Shown one piece after another: positions 1 to 7,392 of a stretch of 9,406 nt of DNA. Numbering within the stretch: the stretch's first letter is position 1; the number at the start of each line of letters is the position of its first letter. Under the pieces are notes generated by a model. The model saw nothing but the letters and a program-made list of their open reading frames with translations. It made no database searches and was not told the DNA's origin. Position numbers and translations under genes: made by a program. The DNA is from DATGFK01 sp040007395 (lineage in GTDB: Bacteria; Chloroflexota; Anaerolineae; Aggregatilineales; UBA2796). The stretch spans positions 1 to 9,406 of the forward strand of contig JBDTVG010000210.1 of the NCBI GenBank assembly GCA_040007395.1, read 5' to 3'.

Positions 1-49
1 ATCCCCCTTTAAGATGTCTATTGCTGAATTCTCGCTTTAGCTTGCACCA

Positions 50-127
50 TTAGTTGATAGGAAAGATTTTTAAAAGTGCTAGGGTCGCAATTTTATCGAA
101 GTCGAATACTTCTGGGCTGTTTGACAT
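50..127 (-). CDS. possible 25-residue open reading frame, unrecognised
   Basis: A leftward ATG at 125-127 follows a GGGGGT stretch that could act as a weak Shine-Dalgarno. It opens a 25-codon frame (begins MSNSPEVFDFDK, ends KIFPIN) that stops at 50-52. After the stop the frame stays open to the window edge, so this could also be the beginning of a longer gene broken by one TAA. The peptide has no known motif. I list it because the composition looks protein-like and nothing else explains positions 1-160. It may well be noise. Confidence 0.15.
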   Translation of the reverse strand: MSNSPEVFDFDKIATLALLKIFPIN

Positions 128-168
128 AGTGACCCCCGAAAAAAGAGCTCTACGTTCAATATGACGAT

Positions 169-222
169 AGGGTCTAAAGACGATAGTTTTAGTAATGCCT
201 AAACCTTATCTCTTTAGACCCT
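169..222. terminator. long near-perfect stem-loop, probable terminator
   Basis: The outer arms AGGGTCTAAAGA (169-180) and TCTTTAGACCCT (211-222) pair over 12 bp without mismatch. The stem continues inward with GATA (182-185) against TATC (207-210), then GTTTTAG against CTAAAC with single bulges, leaving a small loop near 193-198. It starts about 46 bases past the stop codon of the leftward ATPase gene. It is followed on the + strand by a T-rich stretch (TTATTTATGTTTAC), so it would work best as an intrinsic terminator for rightward transcripts arriving from outside the window. It could also end or protect the ATPase transcript. A small palindromic repeat element is the alternative. Confidence 0.5.
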
Positions 223-267
223 TATTTATGTTTACATTTAACTGGTCTTGGCGATTGCCTATCGCGG

Positions 268-3200
268 TCAATCCGCCGAGATGCGGCTGCCTGCATAGGC
301 GGGCAGCATCACCGATTGCCCGTTAAGCACCATATACCACGTTGGCAGCCAACCGATCCCGTAAATTTCCAGTACGATGTCCTTCTTGGTGGGGGTCAGC
401 TTATGCTCATCAACCGTGGAAGCGACCTTCGACCACTTGTCGTTGACATCTTTGAGCGCGGACTGCAATTCCTGCTGCTTCCGATCAATCTGCGATTCGA
501 GATCGGCGAGTTGCTGTTCGCCCGCAACGGCGCGTTCCTGAGCAGCGTTTTTGTAGCGGCGAGTACGGCTCATCCGCGACAGAGTAAACGATGTCCGCCC
601 CTTGAGCAAGCCTAGCACGGCCTCGCCCGTTGTATAGAGATCCTCACGCTTCAAGCTGTCAAGGTTTTGCTTGTCGTAGTTGAGATCGCGCAGTTCCTTA
701 CGGAGCTTTTCATCGAGCTTTTCCAACTGAGCATCGTATTTCTTCGTCGTATCATCGATCTCAGCATCGCGAGCTTCACGCGCCTTTTGCTGGATCTTGA
801 TCAGAAAGTCGCGGCGATTGTCGCGTGGATTGCCGTAGATGTCCAGCGTCGAGTTGTAGAAAAGGTTGAGCGTAGCACTGCGATACACATAATCGACGAC
901 ATCGGCTTTAAGGGCGGTCATACGTTTGGTATCGGTCAAACCGGGCGGGAGTGTCCCGTAGAAGGCATCACCAAATGGTTCGCTGGATACCTGATTGGGA
1001 TCGAGCGGCGTGGTCTGGAATTCGCCCCACCGCACCAGCGACGCTTTGTCGAGGTTTGGAATGTGGAACGCCCAGCGCTGATCTTCCTCGACATTGGACT
1101 TACGGTCAAGGTAACGCACCGCCACTTGAGCCAGCAGCACGGGTCTATACAGCAGTTGAGAACCACCAAAACTGGCTGCGTCGTAGTTGAATTTCTTCTC
1201 CCACTCGCGGATCGCCTGCTGCGTCGAAATCAAGGTGGGAATATAGAATTGAGCCACGCTGGAAAGTAAAGCCACTGGTTTAGTGCTGTAGCCTTCGGGC
1301 AGCGATGGCCCTTGTTGGGTTAGCCCACCTGTCATTAACGGCTGGGAGACTGCCTGCGACGAAGCCAGCACAGCGGGCTGCGCCCAATTGGAATTCGCGA
1401 CGGATATATTCTGTTGATCCGCCGGAACTGAAGGATCGCCACTCGGCAAATCAGGATCGTTCGGGATGGCGTAGGAGACGGGCATCGGCGGTTCAGGCGG
1501 ACGCGATGCGGCGACACCTTCAGGCGGTGTGCCAAAGGGAGTCGTATATGGTGCGGCCTGTGCATCCGTAGAATAGGGATCAGGTGGTAGTGATTGTGGT
1601 GGTTCCGAGTCGTAAGCTACATCCGGGATCAACGGTGACACAAACGGCGCTGGAGCCGCACCGGACAGTTCGGGCAAATCTGGCGGTGGTGGCGGCATAT
1701 TGCTGGACGGCGGAACGCTGGACGGTGGCGGCGGCGGGACTTTCGCTTTCGGCGCTGGCACCGCTGGTTTAACAGGGGGGGGCACGGCCTGTACAGGCGG
1801 TGGTGGTGCGATTTGAGCCGGGGGCGCAGAAGTCGCGTAGGTCGCAACCGCAGGCGCTTGTGCCGCCGGAATGGGTCGTCCGCCAGCAACGCCCGGTGCA
1901 GGCGTGTTCAAGCCAAGCGCTCGACGCTGCGGTTCCATCAACTGGCGCACCTGTACGCGAGTCAATGGCCCTCGCAGATAGCTCATCGACCATCGGCTGT
2001 GAACCAGAACCGGGCCGCCTTCATCATGAATGTTGTGCAGGACGAATACACGCGGATCAAGGCTAGACAGCAACTTATTCAGGTTATCAATATTCAGGTT
2101 ATTTTGCGCTGTCGCTGCTGCTTGCAAGCCGCCTAGCACGCGATTCTTGTCGTTTTCAGTTTGCAACTTGCCAATAATCCACGTTCCGGCATTGGAAAGT
2201 CCCTTATAGTCAAGGTCGCCGGGATTCTGCGTTGCCAATATCAAACCGATGCCAAAGGCGCGGGCCTGCTTGAGCAAGCGCAGCAGCGGCTCTTTGGTTG
2301 GTGGGTTGCGCGGCGCGGGCGGGAAATACCCAAACATCTCATCGAAGTACAGAATCGCCCGCAAACTACTAGTACCACTCAGGGTACGCATCCATGCCAA
2401 CATATTTTCGAGTAACAGGGTGATCATGAATGTGCGTTCGGCTTCAGTCAGATGGGCGATATAGAAGATCGAGACACGCGGGCGACCTTCGGCAGTGTAC
2501 AGCAAGTGGCTGATGTCCATCGGTTCGCCCGTGATCCAACTCTGGAATGAAGGCGCAGCGATGATATTGTTCAGTTCCATCGCCAGCTTGAATCGATCTT
2601 TTTCTGGAAAGAAGGTATCGATGTCGAACACACCCAGTTTGCTGATCGGCGGCTTCTGCACCTGTAAAATGATGTCTTCCAGCGTTAAATTGTGGCCCGT
2701 TTTCCAAGCATTCTCGAACAGGTTGGAGAGCAGCACATGTTCGCGATCCTTGACCGGATCGACCTGCCGCCCAATCAGGGCGAGCAGTGCCGTCACGACT
2801 CCTCGGATGCGTTCGCGATGGGCTTCCTCAAAGCCTACCCAGCCTTCGCGGGGCGCACGCAGCGAATCAAGGATGCTCACAGGCAGCCCCGCATCGGAAC
2901 CGGGCGTATAGATGCTGAACTGCGCGGCGTTTTTCATGGCGGCAATACGCGGCGGGACAATGCTCCAACTGGTTAGCCCGTCGCGCCACTGCTGCGCCAC
3001 ATCACGGGCGTACTCGTCTTCGCTCAATCCGGCACGCTGGGCATCGTCTTCATTGATCCAAGGCGCGAAATCTTCGGGGCGAAGGTTGGGAAAAGTCAGC
3101 AGCAGATTGGTAATGTCGCCTTTGGGGTCAATGATAATCGCCGGGATATTGTCTAAAACCGCTTCTTCGAGGATGTCAATGCACAGGCCAGTCTTGCCGC

Positions 3201-3339
3201 TGCCTGTCATGCCCACTACAATGGCGTGTGTGGTTAGGTCGCGGGAATCATAGTAAACCACTTCGTCAACCAGCCGATGGGTTGTTGGGTCGTAACGGCG
3301 ACCCAGATAGAAGGTCGTTGGCGCTTCAATAAAGGGCAT
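268..3339 (-). CDS. HerA/FtsK-superfamily P-loop ATPase with proline-rich linker and coiled-coil C-terminal domain
   Basis: The 1023-residue cytoplasmic protein is an ATP-hydrolysing motor of the HerA-FtsK group (DUF87-type), families that move DNA or proteins as hexamers. The P-loop GMTGSGKT is at residues 43-50, followed by the strand IIIDPKGD near 68-75. The Walker B segment ILYFDE is at 329-334. LATQNPGDLD (368-377) and the WIIGKLQTENDKNR segment (387-400) are typical of the HerA core, which ends near residue 460. A low-complexity linker of about 200 residues rich in Pro and Ala follows (480-690), then a C-terminal domain (690-1023) with two charged helical, probably coiled-coil, stretches (845-895 and 930-975). 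I chose the ATG at 3337-3339 because AAAGG lies about 10 bases upstream and a longer in-frame start at 3408 would overlap the candidate promoter. HerA partners such as NurA, SIR2 or DUF4297 are absent. The ATPase assignment is firm; the substrate is unknown. Confidence 0.88.
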   Translation of the reverse strand: MPFIEAPTTFYLGRRYDPTTHRLVDEVVYYDSRDLTTHAIVVGMTGSGKTGLCIDILEEAVLDNIPAIIIDPKGDITNLLLTFPNLRPEDFAPWINEDDAQRAGLSEDEYARDVAQQWRDGLTSWSIVPPRIAAMKNAAQFSIYTPGSDAGLPVSILDSLRAPREGWVGFEEAHRERIRGVVTALLALIGRQVDPVKDREHVLLSNLFENAWKTGHNLTLEDIILQVQKPPISKLGVFDIDTFFPEKDRFKLAMELNNIIAAPSFQSWITGEPMDISHLLYTAEGRPRVSIFYIAHLTEAERTFMITLLLENMLAWMRTLSGTSSLRAILYFDEMFGYFPPAPRNPPTKEPLLRLLKQARAFGIGLILATQNPGDLDYKGLSNAGTWIIGKLQTENDKNRVLGGLQAAATAQNNLNIDNLNKLLSSLDPRVFVLHNIHDEGGPVLVHSRWSMSYLRGPLTRVQVRQLMEPQRRALGLNTPAPGVAGGRPIPAAQAPAVATYATSAPPAQIAPPPPVQAVPPPVKPAVPAPKAKVPPPPPSSVPPSSNMPPPPPDLPELSGAAPAPFVSPLIPDVAYDSEPPQSLPPDPYSTDAQAAPYTTPFGTPPEGVAASRPPEPPMPVSYAIPNDPDLPSGDPSVPADQQNISVANSNWAQPAVLASSQAVSQPLMTGGLTQQGPSLPEGYSTKPVALLSSVAQFYIPTLISTQQAIREWEKKFNYDAASFGGSQLLYRPVLLAQVAVRYLDRKSNVEEDQRWAFHIPNLDKASLVRWGEFQTTPLDPNQVSSEPFGDAFYGTLPPGLTDTKRMTALKADVVDYVYRSATLNLFYNSTLDIYGNPRDNRRDFLIKIQQKAREARDAEIDDTTKKYDAQLEKLDEKLRKELRDLNYDKQNLDSLKREDLYTTGEAVLGLLKGRTSFTLSRMSRTRRYKNAAQERAVAGEQQLADLESQIDRKQQELQSALKDVNDKWSKVASTVDEHKLTPTKKDIVLEIYGIGWLPTWYMVLNGQSVMLPAYAGSRISAD

Positions 3340-3354
3340 AGTCGTTTGCCTTTT

Positions 3355-3372
3355 GTTTACAATGTTTACAAT
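3355..3372. repeat. tandem 9-bp direct repeat, possible operator
   Basis: GTTTACAAT occurs twice in tandem without mismatch (3355-3363 and 3364-3372). The pair sits between the candidate -10 box and the ribosome binding site of the ATPase gene and overlaps the expected transcription start. That is a position where a bound repressor would block initiation. The regulator is unknown and no copy of the repeat is seen before other genes in the window, except a partial GTTTACA at about 230, downstream of the same gene. Confidence 0.35.
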
Positions 3373-3397
3373 ATACAAACCGAACTTTCGTTCACAA
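3370..3397 (-). promoter_or_regulatory. candidate sigma70-type promoter of the ATPase gene
   Basis: On the minus strand TTGTGA (3397-3392) is separated by 16 bases from TATATT (3375-3370), matching the -35 and -10 consensus in 4 and 5 of 6 positions. Transcription would start near 3363, giving a leader of about 24 bases before the ATG at 3339. The spacer contains a small GAAC-GAAA-GTTC inverted repeat. This is prediction only, but it explains why the translation start is more likely at 3339 than at 3408. Confidence 0.45.
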
Positions 3398-3442
3398 GCA
3401 TACCACAAACCGCCTTAACATGCAGGCCATCCCGTATAAAAA

Positions 3443-4195
3443 TTAGGTTTGGTTCTCGCTAAAAACCAGTGGATAGCGACTCACCAAAACAGGCAACCAT
3501 ACGCCACCTTCAATACGCTGCTCATTCGCATAATTTGCCAACTTATCCGCGTTCGCTTTATCATCGATCAAGCCTAATCCGTTCGGACGAAAGTTAAATC
3601 TCTCCAACGCATCGGCGGCAAGCCCACTGCAATGCCATGAATGTTCAATGCTATAAAAACAGCAGATAACGTCAAACCCCAACATTTCACCAGTGATAGG
3701 TCGTTCAGATCGCTTAAGCGCCTGTGCAAAGCCTGTGCCAGCAAAGCCAGCCGTGATTGCTCCTGTCGAAGCGATGGTTCGAGGGTGTAATTGTTCAAGT
3801 TCAGCGATTTGATAAAGATTCTCCTTGTGTACCCCAATGCCAATAATTTGAATATCATCCATTCCGTTGGTAAAACGCTGCACATACTCTCGCGCTGTTG
3901 ATAAACTAAAGAATATGTTTGGATAACCGATTTCTTTGTCGAATAACTCAGTTGACCAAATGTTAAGTTCTGTTCTGCGCTCTGCGGGAATGCCGAAGCG
4001 TGCATAGTCTTTATCTGAAGTTCCAGCCCACTCGAATAGAGGGGCATTCGGCGCACTGCATAATCCGACGCTGATAATTTTTTCGGGCAGCAAGTCTTTC
4101 GGCGCGTTTTGCATCCATGCGTTGATAGGCGCTCCATCAACAAGTTGGGTAACGAGGTATCCGCCCGAAAGATAATCCTCTATTGAGCTAGCCAT
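3443..4195 (-). CDS. unrecognised 250-residue protein
   Basis: I do not recognise a family. The protein has no signal peptide and no clear membrane segment, so it is probably cytoplasmic. It looks like a mixed alpha/beta fold: hydrophobic strand-like segments near residues 38-46 (KIISVGLCS), 115-122 (IQIIGIGV) and 172-180 (LGFDVICCF), then a cysteine/histidine/tryptophan cluster YSIEHSWHCSGL (181-192) that could be functional. A Gly/Ala-rich stretch lies at 143-158. It begins 6 bases after the stop of the DUF983 gene, with the Shine-Dalgarno-like CGGAGA inside the end of that gene, so translational coupling is likely. Its stop lies about 100 bases before the ATPase start. Base composition seems somewhat more AT-rich than the ATPase gene. 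A reading frame in another phase inside it (3574-4143) looks less protein-like and was discarded. Confidence 0.75.
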   Translation of the reverse strand: MASSIEDYLSGGYLVTQLVDGAPINAWMQNAPKDLLPEKIISVGLCSAPNAPLFEWAGTSDKDYARFGIPAERRTELNIWSTELFDKEIGYPNIFFSLSTAREYVQRFTNGMDDIQIIGIGVHKENLYQIAELEQLHPRTIASTGAITAGFAGTGFAQALKRSERPITGEMLGFDVICCFYSIEHSWHCSGLAADALERFNFRPNGLGLIDDKANADKLANYANEQRIEGGVWLPVLVSRYPLVFSENQT

Positions 4196-4201
4196 ATGGG
4201 T

Positions 4202-4639
4202 TTATCTCCGAAGATCCTTGCGCGATGGCTCATCTGTCCGATTGTCCGTCGTGTTCTTCTGGTAGGCTACATCGGTTTGTACGCCACCCGTGAGATAGGA
4301 GATCGCGACCCACAGCGAACGGGCATGGCGGTAGAACAGCAGCACAAAGACGATATTGAACACGCCCCAGAACACCGTCTGCAAAACCAGCGGCGGATTA
4401 AAAAGCGCCTGCGTTATGAAGAATCCGCCAATAGACAGCAGTTCTGCCGCGCCGAGATTAATATACATGCCGCCCACCGACTCGCCGGAGCGCCGTTCAT
4501 AGCGCACGCCGCAGAACGGACAGGTCCGTTCCATTTTGAACAGGCCGTGAAAGATATGGCCTTTTCCGCAGTTCGGACAGCGCAAAAACAGACCGAGCAG
4601 CAGTTTGTGTAGAGAGTAGCCTAAAGACTTAGCAGCCAT
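4202..4639 (-). CDS. DUF983 family zinc-ribbon membrane protein
   Basis: The 145-residue protein matches the DUF983 family of small inner-membrane proteins, whose role is not established. The N-terminal part carries two CxxC pairs, CPNC (21-24) and CPFC (40-43), which should bind one zinc ion. They are followed by RYERRSGESVGGMYINLG, a conserved-looking stretch, and two hydrophobic segments at about 58-80 and 84-103. The C-terminus is polar and charged (DEPSRKDLRR). The ATG at 4637-4639 is preceded by a good AGAGGA Shine-Dalgarno. It is the first gene of the leftward block, directly upstream of the unrecognised 250-residue gene and probably in one transcript with it. It is divergent from the TPR gene at 4891. 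Family assignment is confident; function is not known. Confidence 0.87.
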   Translation of the reverse strand: MAAKSLGYSLHKLLLGLFLRCPNCGKGHIFHGLFKMERTCPFCGVRYERRSGESVGGMYINLGAAELLSIGGFFITQALFNPPLVLQTVFWGVFNIVFVLLFYRHARSLWVAISYLTGGVQTDVAYQKNTTDNRTDEPSRKDLRR

Positions 4640-4675
4640 CGCGATCCTCTTTGTAATTATTTCGTTACTCCATTC

Positions 4676-4732
4676 TATCCCTTCCGAATCACAAAAAGAT
4701 CATTAATTCGGGTACATTCGGAAGTAGGGATA
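4676..4732. repeat. inverted repeat in the divergent intergenic region
   Basis: TATCCCTTCCGAAT (4676-4689) is matched by ATTCGGAA-gta-GGGATA (4716-4732): all 14 bases are complementary, with a 3-base bulge in the right arm and a 26-base spacer. It lies 37 bases upstream of the DUF983 start codon, where a promoter for the leftward genes would be expected. It could be an operator for a dimeric regulator or a hairpin in the leader. No terminator-like T-tract follows on either side. Confidence 0.4.
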
Positions 4733-4796
4733 AGAATCATGGGCAATCACGGGGGGGTATCCGCAAAAACGAATGCACTCCTAACTTTTCCTCTGC

Positions 4797-4825
4797 TTGT
4801 ATGATGGCGATAATTGCTGTATATT
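4797..4825 (+). promoter_or_regulatory. candidate promoter of the TPR membrane protein gene
   Basis: TTGTAT (4797-4802), a 17-base spacer and TATATT (4820-4825) form a plausible sigma70-type promoter with a weak -35 and a good -10 box. The start codon at 4891 would leave a leader of about 60 bases, in which AGGAAA (about 4881) is the ribosome binding site. Prediction only; no other rightward promoter in 4640-4890 looked better. Confidence 0.35.
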
Positions 4826-4890
4826 GAGGATGAATTGGGTTGAACTGTGCCTAAACCTGCTGCTTATCTTCTCACCCATCAGGAAAATTT

Positions 4891-7278
4891 ATGAGCACTG
4901 AAAAAGCGAAACAAAGCCTGCAACAAGGGATTGCTGCTGCACGGGCAGGTCAACAAGCGCAGGCACGCCAATTCCTGCAAGAGGCCGTCAAGCTTGACCC
5001 GCGCAGTGAATCTGCTTGGCTGTGGTTAAGCAGTGTTGCCAGAGATGATAAAGAGCGGCGCTTTTGTCTCAAGCAACTGCTCGCCATTAATCCGAATAAC
5101 GAGAATGCCATTAAGGGCTTGAAACAGTTGGGGGTTGCGGTGGAACCTACCTCACCACCCGCCGTTTCTACCACACCTTACGTTGAAGATCAGCGGCTAA
5201 CGGCTACCATCGCACAGCTTGATCCGATCCTGCAACGTTACCAGCCTATCCCCACAACTGATCTGCCCTTCCAGTGGACACAAAAGAAACGTGGGCGGGT
5301 AGGTGATGCCAGCGCTCTGATTTTGCGCTCGTTTGTGATCGGGGCTGTCGTCGTGGTGCTTCTCGTGCTGGTCGGCGGCGGCGTGCTGCTTGCCAGCCGA
5401 TTGGGAGTCGTACAGGTGGCGATCTTGACCAGCCCTACGCCGACCCTAACCCCTACCTTGATTCCAACGCGAACGCCCGGTGTAACCGATACTCCCTCGC
5501 CAACGCCCCTCGTAACGCTTGCACCGTCCGCTACACCCGGTGACAAGTTCAAACGCGGCGACATCAACAATCGCGAGGCTACGCCAATCTATCCACCCGT
5601 TGCCAGCGGAAAAGTCGTGAGAGATGCCTTGGATCTTGCCGCCGAGGGGAAGTATGATGAAGCGACAACCAAGCTCGAAGGTGAATTAACTGGCCTCAGC
5701 AACGCCAAAAATGACGATTATTATGCAATCGTTTATTACCTGTCTCAACTGTACGTTGACTCTGGCAATCCTGAATTTGCCGAAACGCTGCTAAACGCGA
5801 ACAAGGTTGACAAACCAGCGTATCATGCAGCGCTTGGCTATGTCCTGTATGTCAGGAAAAACTACGATGAAGCTTTGAAAGAATCGGATCTGGCATTAAA
5901 AGCAGATAAAAACCTTGCGCTGGCGGCCTTGACCCTCGCCAAAATTCAGAGTGCTCGCAAAGCCTACACCGATGCGCGGCGCAATCTTGGCCTTGCCCTA
6001 GAAGCGCAACCCGGAAATGCGCCGCTGTTGGTCGAACTGGGCAAGGTATTTTTGGCAGAAGGTAATTTCAAGGATGCGGAGACTAACGCTCTGTTAGCGC
6101 AATATGTCGATCCGCTGAACAAAGATGCGTATACTGTGCGTATCCGTGCGCTGCTGGAAAGTGCATCGAAGGTGACTGACCCTGACGCTCGGACGCAAGC
6201 CTACGGGACGGCGGTTCTGGCAGTCAAGGATTTCTTGCTTTACTATCCGAGTGAGACAATCGCGTGGGGCCTGTTGGGCGAAGCCCGCGAGGGCGAAGGC
6301 AATATCGACGAAGCCCTCAATAGTTTTGCACAGGCGATTGTCAGCGACACGAAATCCCCGGAAGCACAGCAAGTCTTTATCGCTCGCGGCAATCTATATC
6401 TGGAACAACGCCGCTTTGAGGATGCGTTCAAGGACTTCGACGCAGCACTGCTTATCTCGTCAACGGCAGATGCGCTCAAGGGGCGGATGACAGCGGCAAT
6501 TGCTCAGAAAAACTATAAAGCCGCTAGTGCCGATGCTGCCGCACTCGTCAAACTCACCCCGGATGATCCCAGCCTAGCGCTGACACAAGTTGATCTGCTG
6601 GTTCGCACAGAGCAGTTCAGCGATGCCAATCAGATTCTCACCGATGCGTTTGTCAATGGCTTGAGCAAGGATGCTAAACCCGTAGCGCAGCTTTATCGGG
6701 GGATCGCACGCTTCAAGACCTCCGATACACCCGATAAAGGCCCCGGTCTGGATGACATCAACAGCGCCTTAGCTGTCCAAGAATCGGGATTGGGTCACTA
6801 TTATCGGGGTCAAATCTTCGAGGCGGTCAAGCAGCCAGAAGATGCCCTCATCGATTATCAATGGCTGCTGTACTGGAACAAAATCTACAAATACGACTTC
6901 ATCGATGACGTAAATACCCGTATGCAAGCCTTGCAAAGTGTCCTGCCTACGACATCGCCAACGAGCACAGTCAAGGTCAAACCGACTGATACGCCTACGC
7001 GCACGCTAATACCAACCAAGACAGATACGCCAACGCGAACGCTTACACCAAGCCGGACACCCATTCCGAGCCGCACGCCGATCCCCAGCAAGACACCGCT
7101 GGTCAGCGACACGCCAACGGAAGCGCCGACTGACACACCGACTCCAACAGAGATTAGTACGGCAACAGCGACAAGCGCGGCGACGGAAAGTGCGACATCG
7201 GCGGTGACGGTGGATGCGCTTGTTGGGACAGATCAGGCGACGGCGGCGGTTACGGACGCGGCAACAGCAACACCATAG
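4891..7278 (+). CDS. single-pass membrane TPR protein with Thr/Pro-rich linker and tail
   Basis: The 795-residue protein is a likely protein-interaction scaffold on both faces of the membrane. Residues 1-80 form a short N-terminal TPR-like helical region (AKQSLQQGIAAARAGQ, then a helix pair ending in INPNNENAIKGL). A basic stretch QKKRGR (131-136) precedes one membrane helix at about 147-170 (rich in Val, Leu and Gly). A Thr/Pro linker (181-217) leads to a large outer region (about 240-680) with repeated TPR helices, for example YDEALKESDLALKAD, NFKDAETNALLAQYVDP and RFEDAFKDFDAAL. The tail (686-795) is almost entirely Thr, Pro, Ser and Ala, and may span the cell wall or be glycosylated. By the positive-inside rule the N-terminus is cytoplasmic. 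The start is supported by AGGAAA 7-8 bases before the ATG. No catalytic motif is visible. This architecture is typical of Chloroflexota. Confidence 0.85.
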   Translation: MSTEKAKQSLQQGIAAARAGQQAQARQFLQEAVKLDPRSESAWLWLSSVARDDKERRFCLKQLLAINPNNENAIKGLKQLGVAVEPTSPPAVSTTPYVEDQRLTATIAQLDPILQRYQPIPTTDLPFQWTQKKRGRVGDASALILRSFVIGAVVVVLLVLVGGGVLLASRLGVVQVAILTSPTPTLTPTLIPTRTPGVTDTPSPTPLVTLAPSATPGDKFKRGDINNREATPIYPPVASGKVVRDALDLAAEGKYDEATTKLEGELTGLSNAKNDDYYAIVYYLSQLYVDSGNPEFAETLLNANKVDKPAYHAALGYVLYVRKNYDEALKESDLALKADKNLALAALTLAKIQSARKAYTDARRNLGLALEAQPGNAPLLVELGKVFLAEGNFKDAETNALLAQYVDPLNKDAYTVRIRALLESASKVTDPDARTQAYGTAVLAVKDFLLYYPSETIAWGLLGEAREGEGNIDEALNSFAQAIVSDTKSPEAQQVFIARGNLYLEQRRFEDAFKDFDAALLISSTADALKGRMTAAIAQKNYKAASADAAALVKLTPDDPSLALTQVDLLVRTEQFSDANQILTDAFVNGLSKDAKPVAQLYRGIARFKTSDTPDKGPGLDDINSALAVQESGLGHYYRGQIFEAVKQPEDALIDYQWLLYWNKIYKYDFIDDVNTRMQALQSVLPTTSPTSTVKVKPTDTPTRTLIPTKTDTPTRTLTPSRTPIPSRTPIPSKTPLVSDTPTEAPTDTPTPTEISTATATSAATESATSAVTVDALVGTDQATAAVTDAATATP
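6946..7275 (+). repeat. low-complexity Thr/Pro/Ser coding repeat
   Basis: This is the coding sequence for the tail of the TPR protein, with degenerate units encoding TDTPTRT, TPSRTPIPS and SRTPIPSKT around 6985-7110, then Ala/Thr-rich units to the stop. Near-repeats such as CCAACGCGAACGCTTACACC make the DNA prone to slippage and to assembly collapse. A smaller related block encodes the linker at 5431-5541. The same DNA read in reverse gives long Val/Gly frames, which are artefacts. Confidence 0.7.
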
Positions 7279-7287
7279 TTCAAGAAT

Positions 7288-7309
7288 TAATCGTTCTTAG
7301 ATACGATTA
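7288..7309 (+). terminator. weak hairpin after the TPR gene
   Basis: TAATCGT (7288-7294) and ACGATTA (7303-7309) form a 7-bp AT-rich stem with an 8-base loop, 9 bases after the stop codon. There is no T-tract after it, so termination would be weak at best, and the TPR and propeller genes could be read through as one transcript. Confidence 0.25.
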
Positions 7310-7348
7310 CCCTACGCTCTACCCCGCAAAGCATTGTTACAAGGTACA

Positions 7349-7388
7349 GTGGGCAAGCAACCAACTCGACGTTTGGAGGCTTGCCCAC
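7349..7388 (+). promoter_or_regulatory. hairpin at the ribosome binding site of the propeller gene
   Basis: GTGGGCAAGC (7349-7358) and GCTTGCCCAC (7379-7388) are perfectly complementary over 10 bp with a 20-base loop. The Shine-Dalgarno TGGAGG (7374-7379) is at the 3' edge of the loop, its last G inside the stem, and the ATG is at 7393, four bases after the stem. A folded RNA would hinder ribosome loading, or could bring the SD closer to the start, which is otherwise 13 bases away. No riboswitch family is recognisable. Confidence 0.4.
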
Positions 7389-7392
7389 CACG

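Noticed and set aside
667..1269. 200-codon open frame on the + strand opposite the ATPase gene
   Set aside because: It is antisense to conserved ATPase C-terminal coding sequence, has no ribosome site, and its hydrophobic appearance follows from the complementary codons.
3340..3408. Longer N-terminus of the ATPase starting at 3408
   Set aside because: The extra 23 residues overlap the candidate promoter and tandem repeat, and AAAGG with normal spacing precedes the ATG at 3339.
3574..4143. 189-codon frame on the minus strand inside the unrecognised 250-residue gene
   Set aside because: It is a different phase of the same DNA. The 250-residue frame is longer, has coupled translation with DUF983 and a more protein-like composition.
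5238..5570. Val/Gly-rich minus-strand frames at 5238-5570 and 6885-7136
   Set aside because: They are the reverse reading of Thr/Pro repeat coding DNA in the TPR protein and show only low-complexity sequence.
7381..7392. TTG start for the propeller protein
   Set aside because: The Shine-Dalgarno ends one base before it, too close for initiation; the ATG at 7393 gives a typical basic signal-peptide start.
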